NCBI GenBank assembly: GCA_963714145.1
Contig: OY970235.1
Span: 3,720,001-3,784,000 of the forward strand
Direction: 5' to 3'
DNA length: 64,000 nucleotides
Source: JBBWZH01 sp035544115
GTDB lineage: Bacteria > Actinomycetota > Actinomycetes > Mycobacteriales > CADCTP01
The position numbers were made by a program, and so were the translations under genes. Of this stretch, positions 17,035 through 27,156 are shown piece after piece. How positions within the stretch are numbered: the first letter of the stretch is position 1; the number at the start of each line of letters is the position of its first letter. The notes beneath the pieces were generated by a model. It did not search any database. It was given only the letters and a program-made list of their open reading frames with translations, and had not been told where the DNA came from.

Positions 17035-18393
17035 TCAGACCGGATGGCGTTCGCGGACGCCGGTGGGCATCGCCGGGTCGAGCGCGGCGCCGACCGCGAC
17101 CGCTTCCAGTTCGCGCACGTAGGCCTCCGCGTCGGCCGGGTCGACCCACCCGGCGTCCAGCGTGATGCGCAGGTCGATGGTGTCCGGGGTCGGGTTGACG
17201 TGCACGAAGAAGTGTTCGCTGCCCGGGTCGAACGGGGTCTCCAGCCAGCGCAGCGAGGTGCCCGGCAGGGCGGCCCGGACGTCGGCCGCGGCCGGCGGCG
17301 GGCCGGGCGGGGTCTTCTGCCCGGGGGTGCGGCGGTCGTTGAGGAAGCAGAAGATGTCGATCTCCTCGCCGCGCTCGGCGCCGATCCGGGCCTGCAGCGC
17401 GGCCCGCTCGACCGGGTCGCAGTAGGCGTTCTTGTAGGCGTTCACCGAACTGCGCCAGGTCCGCGCGACCACCTCGGCGAAGCTGGCGCCGGCCACGTCC
17501 ACCACGCACAGGGCGGGCTGGGACAGGACGCTGACCGAGTCGGCGTAGCCGGACCGGAACCGGTTGCTGACCATGACCAGGCTGGCGCTGGGCAGCAGCC
17601 CGGTGACCCGGGCCAGCGCGGTCGCCGAGGCGGCCAGCAGCACGGTCGGGGTGTCGACGCCGGTCCGCCCGGCGATCACCCGCAGCGCCAGGTCCAGGGC
17701 CGGTGACTGGGCCAGCAGCTCGCGGATCCGCGGCGGGCGCGGGCCGGCGGGCGGCGGGAACCGGCGGGCCGGGATCGCCCGCAGCGCACGGTCCCAGTAC
17801 CGCAGCGTGTTCTGGTTGTGCCGGTGCCCGGCCGGGCCGGCCTGCCAGCGCGCCTGCGCCAGCGGCGACACCGCGGCTGGCGCCGGGTGCCCGGTGCCGA
17901 CCGTGGCGGCGTCGGCGATCAGGGCCGCCAGGCCGCCCGCGTCCAGCGCCAGGTGCGAGTACATCGCGACCAGGTAGGCCGCCACGCCGCGGTGCCGGAC
18001 CACCGCCATCCGCACCGGCCAGCCGGCGCTCAGGTCGAACGGTTCCCGGTAGTACCCGTCCGACATGGCCTTCGCGAACGCCGCCGCCTCGGCGTCGGTG
18101 CCGGCGAAGTCGACCACCTCCAGCCCGATCTCGCCGCTGGCGGCGACCTCCTGCCGCGGCTGGCCGTCCGGGCCGGGCCGCAGCCGGGTCCGCAGCGACG
18201 GGTGCCGGCTCATCAGGAAGCCCAGCAGCGCGGCGATCTGCTCGACCGTGCTCCCCGGTGGCAGCGGGCTCGAATCGCCGAGCGAGAGCGTCGCGCCCCA
18301 GCGCCGCATGGCCCCCTGGATCTCCCGCTGGCCCCAGGTCAGCGCACCGCTACCGCTACCCTCGCCGCCGAACGGCACGACGAAAGTACCCAT
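17035..18393 (-). CDS. stand-alone condensation-domain protein
   Basis: A 452-residue protein of the nonribosomal-peptide-synthetase condensation (C) superfamily without adenylation or carrier domains. The active-site HHxxxDG region appears as SHLALDAGGLAAL (HxxxDxG), with LTWGQREIQGAM at the N-terminus and a latch-like segment around MVSNRFRSGY. Such free-standing C-like proteins catalyse amide or ester formation or acyl transfer, or are non-catalytic partners. ATG at 18393 is preferred over GTG at 18399 because GGGGTG lies at suitable distance. No NRPS genes are in the window, so the substrate is unknown. The first histidine of the canonical HH pair is a serine. Confidence 0.75.
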   Translation of the reverse strand: MGTFVVPFGGEGSGSGALTWGQREIQGAMRRWGATLSLGDSSPLPPGSTVEQIAALLGFLMSRHPSLRTRLRPGPDGQPRQEVAASGEIGLEVVDFAGTDAEAAAFAKAMSDGYYREPFDLSAGWPVRMAVVRHRGVAAYLVAMYSHLALDAGGLAALIADAATVGTGHPAPAAVSPLAQARWQAGPAGHRHNQNTLRYWDRALRAIPARRFPPPAGPRPPRIRELLAQSPALDLALRVIAGRTGVDTPTVLLAASATALARVTGLLPSASLVMVSNRFRSGYADSVSVLSQPALCVVDVAGASFAEVVARTWRSSVNAYKNAYCDPVERAALQARIGAERGEEIDIFCFLNDRRTPGQKTPPGPPPAAADVRAALPGTSLRWLETPFDPGSEHFFVHVNPTPDTIDLRITLDAGWVDPADAEAYVRELEAVAVGAALDPAMPTGVRERHPV

Positions 18394-18508
18394 GCCCACC
18401 CCAGGTCCCGCCGCCGCGCCGGCTAGCCGAACGAACGCCGGAGCTTAGCCGGGGACCGCTGGACAACGGTTGAACGCGATGTCCTGGGCGGTGGGCGGCC
18501 GAGCCGGG

Positions 18509-18979
18509 TCAGCTGGTGGCGGTCGGCTCCGGTGGGCAGCTGGCCAGCGGCACCGTGTCGACCTGGCTGGACGGCCCGACCGGGGTCGGCACCGTGAACT
18601 GGTAGCACCGCGTCGAGCCCACCGACCCGGCCGGGCCGCTGGCCACCCCGTGCACCTTGGCCACCACGGTCAGCGGGTTGTCGGCCAACTGCACGCTCAG
18701 CACGGACGCCGGCCGGTGGCCGACCACATCGTCGATCTCGGCCCGGGTCAGCGAGCCGTCGGCGGCCCGGTCGGCCAGGCCGCGGCTGATGTCCGCCGCC
18801 ACCGCCCGGGTCTGGTCGTCGGCGCTGCGCTGGGCCGTGCTCCCGCTGTGCGGCCAGGCGAACCCGAAGAACCAGATCACCGCGCCGATCACGAGCAGTG
18901 CCAGGACCAGCACGGCCCCGAGGGCCCAGCCAACTGGCCGGAACCCCCGGGAACCGCGCCGCACGGTCGGCTGGGTCAC
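18509..18979 (-). CDS. single-pass membrane protein, coupled to the SGNH hydrolase gene
   Basis: A 156-residue protein with a basic N-terminus (TQPTVRRGSRGFR), one transmembrane helix (ALGAVLVLALLVIGAVIWFF) and an extracellular part of about 110 residues with two cysteines. The GTG start overlaps the stop of the 1,302-residue enzyme gene upstream (GTGA), so synthesis is coupled. Its position suggests an accessory or anchoring role for that secreted enzyme. No domain is recognised. Confidence 0.75.
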   Translation of the reverse strand: MTQPTVRRGSRGFRPVGWALGAVLVLALLVIGAVIWFFGFAWPHSGSTAQRSADDQTRAVAADISRGLADRAADGSLTRAEIDDVVGHRPASVLSVQLADNPLTVVAKVHGVASGPAGSVGSTRCYQFTVPTPVGPSSQVDTVPLASCPPEPTATS

Positions 18980-21900
18980 GAACCCGTGTAGCCGATCGCT
19001 TGCAGCTTGCTCTGCATGACCTGAGCGTATCCGGTCGTACCGGCGTCCTTGGGGTGGAACGACTCCCGGCTCAGGCACGCCCCGCCCAGGATCTCCCAGA
19101 AGCAGAACGGGCTGGAGTTGTCGCCGTTGTGGAAGTCGCCCTCACCGTTCGGGCCGAGGACGATCTTGTTGATCCACTCCGGGTTGTCGCAGCCGCCGTG
19201 CCCGACGAATGCCGGGATCGGGTTCGCGAAGTCGACCTTGATGCCCTCGGCCTTGAGTGCGACGACCGACTCGTTCTCCTTCTGCGCCATGTAGTTCGCC
19301 AGCACCGCGAGCGCCTCCGCCTCGGTGCCGTCGTAGTACCAGGAGCCGCCACACTTGATCGTGCGGGACAGCAGCTCCGGGTAGCCCATCAGCACGATCT
19401 GCGCGTTCACCGCCTTCGCCTTGATCGCCCGGATGGTGTCCTTGATGTCCGGCTGGGTGGCGTCGATCTTCCCCTTGTACGTCGGCAGGAAGTTCGAGTC
19501 GTTGGCACAGTTGGTCAGGTTGCCGCAGGCGGCCACCCCTTCGGAGAAACCCGCGTCGTTGCCGCCGATGGACAGCGTGACCAGCGTGGTGTTCTCGTCC
19601 AGCACCCCGGAGTTGACCTGGGAGATCTCCCGGAACTCGCCCTCGCCCTTCTGGTAGTTGTTGAGCTCGGTCCAGGAGAACGGCACGCCGTCGCCCTGCA
19701 CCTCCCAGTTGAACGCGCCGGAGCAGGCGAAGAAACCGAGCTCGACGCTGCTGCTCCAGGCGTCCGACAGCGAGCCGGCGGACCCCGTCGTACCGGGCAG
19801 CGTCATCTTGCGCGGCCAGGCGTTGCGGCTGCGCCGGCAGGCGGCCCACCGGGTCGACCCGTGGTTGTCGTCGGTCTCCCGGTAGTAGTTCCCGGCGCCC
19901 TCACCGGAGGAGTACGAGTCACCCAGCGCGGCCACGATGTGCTTCGGCTTGGTGGCTCCCAGCGGCTGCACGGCGACCGCGTCCCAGGCCACGTCCTCCG
20001 CGCCGTACCCGTCCAGGGTGGTGTTGGTCAGCCGCACCTTCGGCGTGCCGGCGAACTTGTAGACGCCGAGGCTGACCCACTTGTTCTCCTCCACGCCCTG
20101 CGAGATGACCCGGAACTTCGAGAACGCGCCGTTGCCCAGATCGATGTCGTACCGGGCCTGCTGGGTCTGCGCGCCGTGGTCGGGCAGGTGCACCAGCACC
20201 CGGGCCCAGCCGTTCTGCGCGGCGCTGAACGTCCAGGTACCGGTCACCTTCAGCCAGCCGCTGTTGTCGCTGGCCAGCCGGGTGTGCGCGAACCAGAAGT
20301 GGTCGCCGTAGCCGGCGCCGACCTGGTGGAAGTCGCTCTTCGACCGGTACTTGCCGGTGCTGTCCGCGGCGAAGCTGAGCCCGAACGAGCCGGCGTTCGT
20401 GGGCCGGCTACACGCCCGCATCGTCGGCACCGAGTTCGCCAGCTCGTCGATGACCAGCGCATTGCCGGGCAACCCGGCGGTGCCGCAGCGCGGCGGGTAG
20501 TTCCGGCCCTCCGCTCCGCCCGGCTCGGCACTGCCCACCGCGTACGTACTCGTCGAGTGCCCGCACGCGGCGCTCGGGCCGCAGTCCTTGTAGGTGACCG
20601 ACTTGTGCCACCAGCAGTGGAAGTTGGCCAGCGTGCAGGCCTCGCCGGACTTGTTGAAGTCGCAGTGGTCGTCGGCCATGGTGCAGAACGTGTTGTACGG
20701 CGCCGAGCGCAGGAACCGGGTGTCGTTGCTGATCCACCAGGCCTGGGCGAAGGCGGCGTGGAAGTGGCCCGGGTCGGTCAGCTCCACCTTGATGATCGGG
20801 TACGCGGCCCAGCCGAGCACCTTCTCCTGGTACGGCCAGCGCTGCGGGTTGCGCGCGTCGTCCTGGGTGGCCTCCAGGAACGGTATCCGGTTGCGCGGGT
20901 ACGAGATGTTGGCCGGGTTGTTCGTGTACCCGAGACCCCAGTTCCCGGCGCCGTCGGTACAGGCCGGGCTGGGGGTGCAGCCGCTGGTGTTGCCGTTCGC
21001 GGCGTTCGGCTGCATCCCGGTGTTGTACGCCCAGACCGCGGCGGACCAGTTCTCCAGCCAGGCCGAGCCCCCGTCGTTGATGTTGATCCCGGCCAGGTTC
21101 ATCTGGTTCCACTTGGAGATGAGGATCCGCAGCGAGGCCGCGATGTTCGTCGCGTAGTCGACGGTCAGCCCGCGCTTCTGCGCCGCGGTCAGCGACGTGT
21201 CGGCGGCGCGCATCCCGTCGGTGATCTGCCCGATGCCGTAGCCGCAGTCGGCGTTGGCGAAGTTGATCGCCCAGCCGTCGGTGCCGCTGAACGTCTGCCC
21301 GTAGAAGCTGCCGATCAGCGGGTTGCCGCTCTCCCCCTCGACGACGTGCGAGGAGGCCTGCCAGAGGTTGGACTCCTGGCTGAGGATGCCGAGCAGGATC
21401 TGCGGCGGCACGCTGCCGCCGCCGATCAGGTCCCCGGCCGGGAACAGGCCCTGCGGCGACCAGGAGGTGGCCATGCCGGCGTTCTTCCAGTTCGCCGGGC
21501 GGCTGATGTTCAGCTGGTGGGCCACCGCGAGGTCCGCGGCCCACTCCACCTGGTTCCAGTGCGGCTGGTAGATCTGCATGTTGACGTCGTTGCGCGGCAG
21601 CGCGCAGGTGCGGTCGGCGTCCACCGGGTCGGTCGGCGAGCCGACCGCGGCCGGGGTCGCCCCACCCGGGCCGGGCGGTGCCGCGGTGAGCCCGGCCGGC
21701 TTGGCGCCGTCCGCGAAGTACTGGCTGGGCCGCATGCCCGGCAGCACCGTGAACGAGACCTGCTTGCCGGTCGGCACGACGGTCGTGTTCAGCTGGATCG
21801 GGCTGCTCTCCTCGGCGCCGGCCGGGGTCACCCCGTTGACCGCCGGCTGGCCGGCCCGGCCCGTCTCGTACGTGACCGCGAGCTGGCCCTGGGTGGACAG

Positions 21901-22884
21901 CTCCGCGGTCGTCGGAGCGTCCACTGTGGACACCCCGGCCGGCAGCGCGCCGACGCTGGCCGGCTTTCCGGACAGGAACACCCGACCGCCGGTGCCCGCG
22001 GACAGGTCCATCGCGGTCAGCGGCCCGCTCGCCAGGTCCACCGCGGAGCCCGGGTGCGCCTGCCGCGCCACGGCCGTGTCCGTACCGTGCTGCTCGAGGT
22101 AGACCACGCCGCCGGACTGGTCCGGGTGCAGGTCGAACGCCGCGCCGTTGGTGGCCGCGTACGTGCTGGGCTTGCCGGCCGCCTCGACCTGGACCAGGCC
22201 GGGCTGGCCGACCGCGACGATCCGGTCGCCGACCGGCACGCCGGACGACACCTGCCCGTCGAGCTCCACGTGCCAGGGCATCTTGCCGGTGGCCGAGTCC
22301 AGCCAGTACATCCGGGTCTTGCCGAGGTCCTGGCCGCCCTGGGTCAGCACCGCCGTCTCGCCGGTGCCGCAGCCGGGGTTGAAGTACGCCAGCGTGGTGC
22401 CGAGCCCCAGCTTCGTCACCTTGCCGGTGACCAGGTCGACCACCGCGGAGAACGCGCCCCGGTCGAACAGCTGCGCCCGGTTGGTGAACTGCCGCGGCGC
22501 GTACACCACGATCGCCCGCCGCCCGGACCCGGTCACGCAGGCGTTGCCGACCCACCGGTCGGTGTCCACCCCCGGCTCGGACAGCGTCGCCGCGGTCCGC
22601 CAGGTGTAGCCGGTGCTCTGTTCGGCGACCAGCAGGTGGAAGCCCTGCGAGTCACCGTCCGTGGTCCAGGCCAGGTCGGCCGACGCCGACCAGCCGGCCG
22701 GCAGCACGCTGCCGCGCCGGGCCGGGTCCACGGTGGACGGGTCGGGCTGGGCGGCTGGGTCGGATTGGGCGGCGGCCGCCGGCGCCGCGGGTGCGGGGGC
22801 GGCGGTCGCGACCGGGAGTTGCCCGGACACCGCGAACGGTACCGCCAGGATGAGAACGACAGCAGGCCACCATCGTCTGAGCAC
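18976..22884 (-). CDS. large secreted enzyme: transglycosylase-like, golvesin-like and SGNH hydrolase domains (copy 1)
   Basis: A 1,302-residue exported protein. GTG at 22884 follows GGAGGA by 8 bases, and the signal peptide begins MLRRWWPAVVLILAVPFAVS. Residues 40-420 look like a beta-propeller (repeated GGRVFLSG/GDRIVAVG-type strands). Around 490-600 lies a lysozyme-like segment, with LLGILSQESNLWQAS (likely catalytic Glu) and CGYGIGQITDGM. About 830-970 resembles golvesin C-terminal/xanthan-lyase beta domains (GYGDHFWFAHTR, RYDIDLGNG). The C-terminus is an SGNH hydrolase: GDSYSSGEGAGNY, SIGGNDAGF and ESFHPKDAG (Ser, Gly/Asn, Asp-His region). It may cleave and de-esterify cell-wall or extracellular polysaccharide. 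A paralogue lies directly upstream. Confidence 0.83.
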   Translation of the reverse strand: MLRRWWPAVVLILAVPFAVSGQLPVATAAPAPAAPAAAAQSDPAAQPDPSTVDPARRGSVLPAGWSASADLAWTTDGDSQGFHLLVAEQSTGYTWRTAATLSEPGVDTDRWVGNACVTGSGRRAIVVYAPRQFTNRAQLFDRGAFSAVVDLVTGKVTKLGLGTTLAYFNPGCGTGETAVLTQGGQDLGKTRMYWLDSATGKMPWHVELDGQVSSGVPVGDRIVAVGQPGLVQVEAAGKPSTYAATNGAAFDLHPDQSGGVVYLEQHGTDTAVARQAHPGSAVDLASGPLTAMDLSAGTGGRVFLSGKPASVGALPAGVSTVDAPTTAELSTQGQLAVTYETGRAGQPAVNGVTPAGAEESSPIQLNTTVVPTGKQVSFTVLPGMRPSQYFADGAKPAGLTAAPPGPGGATPAAVGSPTDPVDADRTCALPRNDVNMQIYQPHWNQVEWAADLAVAHQLNISRPANWKNAGMATSWSPQGLFPAGDLIGGGSVPPQILLGILSQESNLWQASSHVVEGESGNPLIGSFYGQTFSGTDGWAINFANADCGYGIGQITDGMRAADTSLTAAQKRGLTVDYATNIAASLRILISKWNQMNLAGININDGGSAWLENWSAAVWAYNTGMQPNAANGNTSGCTPSPACTDGAGNWGLGYTNNPANISYPRNRIPFLEATQDDARNPQRWPYQEKVLGWAAYPIIKVELTDPGHFHAAFAQAWWISNDTRFLRSAPYNTFCTMADDHCDFNKSGEACTLANFHCWWHKSVTYKDCGPSAACGHSTSTYAVGSAEPGGAEGRNYPPRCGTAGLPGNALVIDELANSVPTMRACSRPTNAGSFGLSFAADSTGKYRSKSDFHQVGAGYGDHFWFAHTRLASDNSGWLKVTGTWTFSAAQNGWARVLVHLPDHGAQTQQARYDIDLGNGAFSKFRVISQGVEENKWVSLGVYKFAGTPKVRLTNTTLDGYGAEDVAWDAVAVQPLGATKPKHIVAALGDSYSSGEGAGNYYRETDDNHGSTRWAACRRSRNAWPRKMTLPGTTGSAGSLSDAWSSSVELGFFACSGAFNWEVQGDGVPFSWTELNNYQKGEGEFREISQVNSGVLDENTTLVTLSIGGNDAGFSEGVAACGNLTNCANDSNFLPTYKGKIDATQPDIKDTIRAIKAKAVNAQIVLMGYPELLSRTIKCGGSWYYDGTEAEALAVLANYMAQKENESVVALKAEGIKVDFANPIPAFVGHGGCDNPEWINKIVLGPNGEGDFHNGDNSSPFCFWEILGGACLSRESFHPKDAGTTGYAQVMQSKLQAIGYTGS

Positions 22885-23122
22885 GGATGTTCCTCCGCTC
22901 GGATCGGACCTCAGCGCCCGCTGATCGAGCGAGCGCGGAATGACCGGCGGAGGCCACCTGCGTCGGCCCACGCCGGGGGGTCACTTCCACCGGGTCCGGG
23001 TCCGGCTGGAACGCGATCAGGCTAACGGGTGACCGCCAGATCGGCCAGCGGATGTACACCCAGTAGCGGCCCGGCGCCCGGCCCCGTGGCCGACCGCCGG
23101 GCCCTGGGCCCAGCGGCGGGGG

Positions 23123-26100
23123 TTACCCGCCCTGGTAGTTGATCTCGCGCAGCCGGCCCTGGATCACCTGGGCGTAGCCGCTGGTGCCGGCGTCCTTGGG
23201 ATGGAAGCTCTCCCGGCTCAGGCACGCGCCGCCGAGGATCTCCCAGAGGCAGAACGGGCTTGAGTTGTCGCCGCTGTGGAAGTCGCCGTCGCCGTTCGGG
23301 CCGAGGACGATCTTGTTGATCCACTCCGGGTCGTCGCAGCCGGCATGCCCGACGAAGGCCGGAATCGGGTTGGCGAAGTCCACCTTGATGCCCTCGCCCT
23401 TGAGCATGGTGACCGAGTCGTTCTCCTTCTGCGCCATGTAGTTCGCCAGCACCGCGAGCGCGTCAGCCTCGGTGCCGTCGTAGTACCAGGAGCCGCCGCA
23501 CTTCACCGTGCGGCTGAGCAGTTCCGGGTAGCCCATCAGGACGATCTGCGCGTTCGGCGCCTTCGCCTTGATGGCCCGGATCGTGGTCCTGATGTCCGGC
23601 TGGGTGGCGTCGATCTTCCCCTTGTACTTGGTCAGGAAGTTGTCGTCGTTGGCGCAGTTCGACAGGCCACCGCAGTCGGTCATCGCCAGCGCGAACCCGG
23701 CGTCGTTCCCCCCGATCGAGAGCGTGACCAGTGTCGTGTTCTCGTCCAGCACCCCGGAATTGACCTGGGAGATCTCCCGGAACTCGCCCTCGCCGTACTC
23801 GTAGTGGTCGCGCTCCGTCCAGGACCGCGGGAAGCCGCTGCCCTGCACCTCCCAGTTGAACGCGCCGGAACAGGCGAAGAACCCGAGTTCGACGCTGGCG
23901 TTGTAGGTGTCGGACAGACTGCCGGTGGAGCCGGACATGCCGGGCAGCGTCATCTTGCGCGGCCAGGCGTTGCGGCTGCGCCGGCAGGCGGCCCACCGGG
24001 TCGACCCGTGGTTGTGGTCGGTCTCCCGGTAGTAGTTCCCGGCGCCCTCACCGGAGGAGTACGAGTCACCCAGCGCGGCCACGATGTGCCGTGGCTTGCC
24101 CGGCAGCGGCTGGATGGCGACGGCGTCCCAGGCCACGTCCTCCTCGCCGTAGCCGTCCAGGGTCACGTTGCTGAGCCGCACCTTCGGCGGGCCGGCGAAC
24201 GGGTAGACCCCGAGGCTGACCCACTTGTTCTGCTCCACGCCCTGCGAGATGACCCGGAACTTCGAGAACGTGCCGTTCCCCAGGTCGACGTCGTAGCGCG
24301 CCTGCTGGGTCTGCGCCCCGTGGTCGGGCAGGTGCACCAGCACCCGGGCCCAGCCGTTCAGCGACTGGTTCAGCGTCCACATGCCGGTCACCTTCATCCA
24401 GCCGCTGTCGGCGCCGGCGGTGCGGGTGTGCGCGAACCAGAAGTGGTCGCCGTAGCCGGCGCCGATCTGGTGGAAGTCGCTCTTGGACCGGTACAGCCCG
24501 GTGCTGTCCGCGGTGAAGTTCAGGCTGAACGTGCCGGCGTTGGCCGGCCGGCCGCAGGGCCGCATCGGCGGCACCGTGTTGGGCTGGTCGTCGATGACCA
24601 GGGCACCGCCGGGCAGCCCGTTGGTGCCGCAGTCCGGCCGGTAGTTGTCGTTCTCCCGGCCGCCCGGCTCGGCCGCGCCGGGACTGTACCCGGCCGGCGT
24701 ATGCCCGCACTGCTGGGCGCAGTTGGACTTGTACGTCACCGGCCAGTGCCACCAGCAGTGGAAGTTCGTCAGCGCGCACGCCTCGCCGGACCGGTTGATG
24801 TCGCAGTGGTCGTCGTTGTTGCAGAACGTGTTGAACGGCGCCTGGACCGCGGAACGTTCGGCGTTGGACGTCCACCAGGCCTGGGTGAACGCGGGGTGCC
24901 AGGTGTCCGGGTCGTTCAGCTCGGTCTTGATGATCGGGTAGGCGGCCCAGCCGAGCACCTTCTCCTGGTACGGCCAGCGCTGCGGGTTGCGCGCGTCGTC
25001 CTGGCTGCCCTCCAGGAACGGCGTGCGGTTGCGCGGGTAGGAGATGTTGGCCGGGTTGTTGGTGTAACCCAGGCCCCAGTTGCCGGCGCCGTCGGTGCAG
25101 CTGTTGCTCGGCGTGCAGCCGCTGGTGTTGCCGTTCGCCGCGTTCGGCTGCATCCCGGTGTTGTACGCCCAGATCGCGGCGTACCAGTTCTCCGGCCACT
25201 GCGCGCCGCCGTCGTTCACGTTGATCCCGGCCGCCTTCATCAGGTTCCACTTCTGCTGCAGGATGCGCAGCGAGGCGGCGATGTTGGTGGCGTAGTCGAC
25301 GGTCAGCGCCCGCTTCTGGTTGGGCGTCATCGCGGTGTCGGCCGCCCGCATGCCGTCGGTGATCTGCCCGATGCCGTAACCGCAGTCGGCGTCGGCCCAG
25401 TTGATCTTCCACGGGTCGGCCCCGCTGAGCGTCTGCCCGTAGAAGCGGCCGATCAGCGGGTTCCCGCTCAGCCCCTCGACGGTGTGCCGGGACGCCTGCC
25501 AGAGGTTCGACTCCTGGGTCAGCACGCCGAGCAGGACCTGCGGCGGCACGCTGCCGCCGCCGGTCAGCGGCACCGACGGGAACATGCCGGTCTGCTGCGG
25601 CGCCCAGGACGACATCCCGGAGTTCTTCCAGTTCGCCGGCCGGACGATGTTCAGCGCGTTGGCCACCGCCAGATCAGCGGCCCACTCCACCTGGTTCCAG
25701 TGCGGCTGGTACACCTGCGTGCCGACGTCGTTGCGGGCGATCGCGCAGGTCTTGTCGGCGTCCACCGGGTCGGTCGGCGAGCCCACCGCCTGCGGGCTGA
25801 CCCCGCCGCCCGGGCCGGCCGCCGGGCCGTTGACCACCGCCGGGGCCAGCCCGGTGTCGAACCGCTGGCTCGGCCGCAGGCCGGGCGTCACCGTGAACGC
25901 GACCCGCTGGCCGGTCGGCAGCACGGTGGCCGCCAGCCGCACCGGGCTGGCCTCCTCGGAGCCGGCGGCGCTGGTGCCGGCCGGTGCCGGGTCGCCGGCC
26001 CGGGGGGCGTCGTGGCTGACCGCCAGCTGGCCCTGGGTGGACAGCTCAGCGGTCGTCGGGGCGTCCACTCTGGACACCCCGGCCGGCAGCGCGCCGACGC

Positions 26101-27016
26101 TCGCCGGCCGACCGGACAGGAACACCCGCCCGCCGGTGCCGGCGGACAGCTCCATCCCGGTCAGCGGCCCACTCGCCAGGTCCACTGTGGACCCGGCCCG
26201 GGCCTGCCGGGCGACCGCCGTACCGCCGTGCTGTTCGAGGAACACCACCCCGCCGGACGCGTCCGGGTGCAGGTCGAACGCGGTGCCGCCGGTCGCGGCG
26301 AGCGGCGCCGGCTTCCCACCGCGGCTCAGCTGGATCAGCCCGGGCTGGTCCACCGCCACGATCCGGTCACCGACCGGGACCGCCGAGCTGATCTGACCGG
26401 GCAGCTCGACCCGCCAGGGCAGGCCGCCGGTCGCCGCGTCCAGCCAGAACAGCCGGGTCTTCCCGAGATCCTGCCCGCCCTGGGTCAGCACCGCGGTCTC
26501 GGCCGCGCCACAGCCGGGGTTGTAGTACGCCAGCGTGGCGCCCACGCCGAGCTTCGTCACCTGACCGGTGACCAGGTCGACCACCGCGGCGAACGCGCCC
26601 CGGTCGAACAACTGCGGCTTGTTGGTGAACTGCCGCGGCGCGTACACCACCACGGCCCGCCGGCCGGACCCGGTCACGCAGGCGTTGCCGACCCACCGGT
26701 CGGTCTCCACCCCCGGCTCGGCCAGCGTCGCCGCGGTCCGCCAGGTGTAGCCGGTACGCTGCTCGGCCACCAGCAGGTGGAAGCCGGTCGCGTCACCATC
26801 GGTCGTCCAGGCCAGGTCGGTCGAACCCGACCAGCCCGCCGGCAGCACGCTGCCGCGCCGGGCCGGGTCCACAGTGGACGGATCGGGTTGCCGGTCGGCG
26901 CCGGCCGGCGCCGGTGCGGCCGGTGCGGCGGCCGCGGTCGCCACCGGGAGCTGCCCGGATACCGCGATCGGTGCCGCGAGCAGCAGCACGATCGCAGGCC
27001 ACCATCGTCGAAACAC
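23123..27016 (-). CDS. large secreted enzyme, tandem paralogue (copy 2)
   Basis: A 1,297-residue protein with the same order of regions as the gene at 18976-22884: signal peptide (MFRRWWPAIVLLLAAPIAVS), propeller-like region, lysozyme-like segment (LLGVLTQESNLWQAS, CGYGIGQITDGM), golvesin-like region, and SGNH hydrolase with GDSYSSGEGAGNY, SIGGNDAGF and ESFHPKDAG. The two are near-identical over long C-terminal stretches and more divergent in the N-terminal propeller and the segment around 350-420. GTG at 27016 follows GGAGG. Even the untranslated leader is shared (cctccgctc-gatcgga in both), so the unit of duplication includes the upstream region. All catalytic motifs are intact, so both copies are probably active. 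Confidence 0.83.
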   Translation of the reverse strand: MFRRWWPAIVLLLAAPIAVSGQLPVATAAAAPAAPAPAGADRQPDPSTVDPARRGSVLPAGWSGSTDLAWTTDGDATGFHLLVAEQRTGYTWRTAATLAEPGVETDRWVGNACVTGSGRRAVVVYAPRQFTNKPQLFDRGAFAAVVDLVTGQVTKLGVGATLAYYNPGCGAAETAVLTQGGQDLGKTRLFWLDAATGGLPWRVELPGQISSAVPVGDRIVAVDQPGLIQLSRGGKPAPLAATGGTAFDLHPDASGGVVFLEQHGGTAVARQARAGSTVDLASGPLTGMELSAGTGGRVFLSGRPASVGALPAGVSRVDAPTTAELSTQGQLAVSHDAPRAGDPAPAGTSAAGSEEASPVRLAATVLPTGQRVAFTVTPGLRPSQRFDTGLAPAVVNGPAAGPGGGVSPQAVGSPTDPVDADKTCAIARNDVGTQVYQPHWNQVEWAADLAVANALNIVRPANWKNSGMSSWAPQQTGMFPSVPLTGGGSVPPQVLLGVLTQESNLWQASRHTVEGLSGNPLIGRFYGQTLSGADPWKINWADADCGYGIGQITDGMRAADTAMTPNQKRALTVDYATNIAASLRILQQKWNLMKAAGINVNDGGAQWPENWYAAIWAYNTGMQPNAANGNTSGCTPSNSCTDGAGNWGLGYTNNPANISYPRNRTPFLEGSQDDARNPQRWPYQEKVLGWAAYPIIKTELNDPDTWHPAFTQAWWTSNAERSAVQAPFNTFCNNDDHCDINRSGEACALTNFHCWWHWPVTYKSNCAQQCGHTPAGYSPGAAEPGGRENDNYRPDCGTNGLPGGALVIDDQPNTVPPMRPCGRPANAGTFSLNFTADSTGLYRSKSDFHQIGAGYGDHFWFAHTRTAGADSGWMKVTGMWTLNQSLNGWARVLVHLPDHGAQTQQARYDVDLGNGTFSKFRVISQGVEQNKWVSLGVYPFAGPPKVRLSNVTLDGYGEEDVAWDAVAIQPLPGKPRHIVAALGDSYSSGEGAGNYYRETDHNHGSTRWAACRRSRNAWPRKMTLPGMSGSTGSLSDTYNASVELGFFACSGAFNWEVQGSGFPRSWTERDHYEYGEGEFREISQVNSGVLDENTTLVTLSIGGNDAGFALAMTDCGGLSNCANDDNFLTKYKGKIDATQPDIRTTIRAIKAKAPNAQIVLMGYPELLSRTVKCGGSWYYDGTEADALAVLANYMAQKENDSVTMLKGEGIKVDFANPIPAFVGHAGCDDPEWINKIVLGPNGDGDFHSGDNSSPFCLWEILGGACLSRESFHPKDAGTSGYAQVIQGRLREINYQGG

Positions 27017-27156
27017 GCGTCTGTCCTCCGCTCAGATCGGATCACGGCGCCCGCTGACCGGCGCGGGCACCACAAGTGCGCCCGACGCTAGGTAGCACCG
27101 GTTCCAAAACGGCCTCAGTCCGGTTTCAAGCCGATCCAGCGACCGGGCGCGGACAG

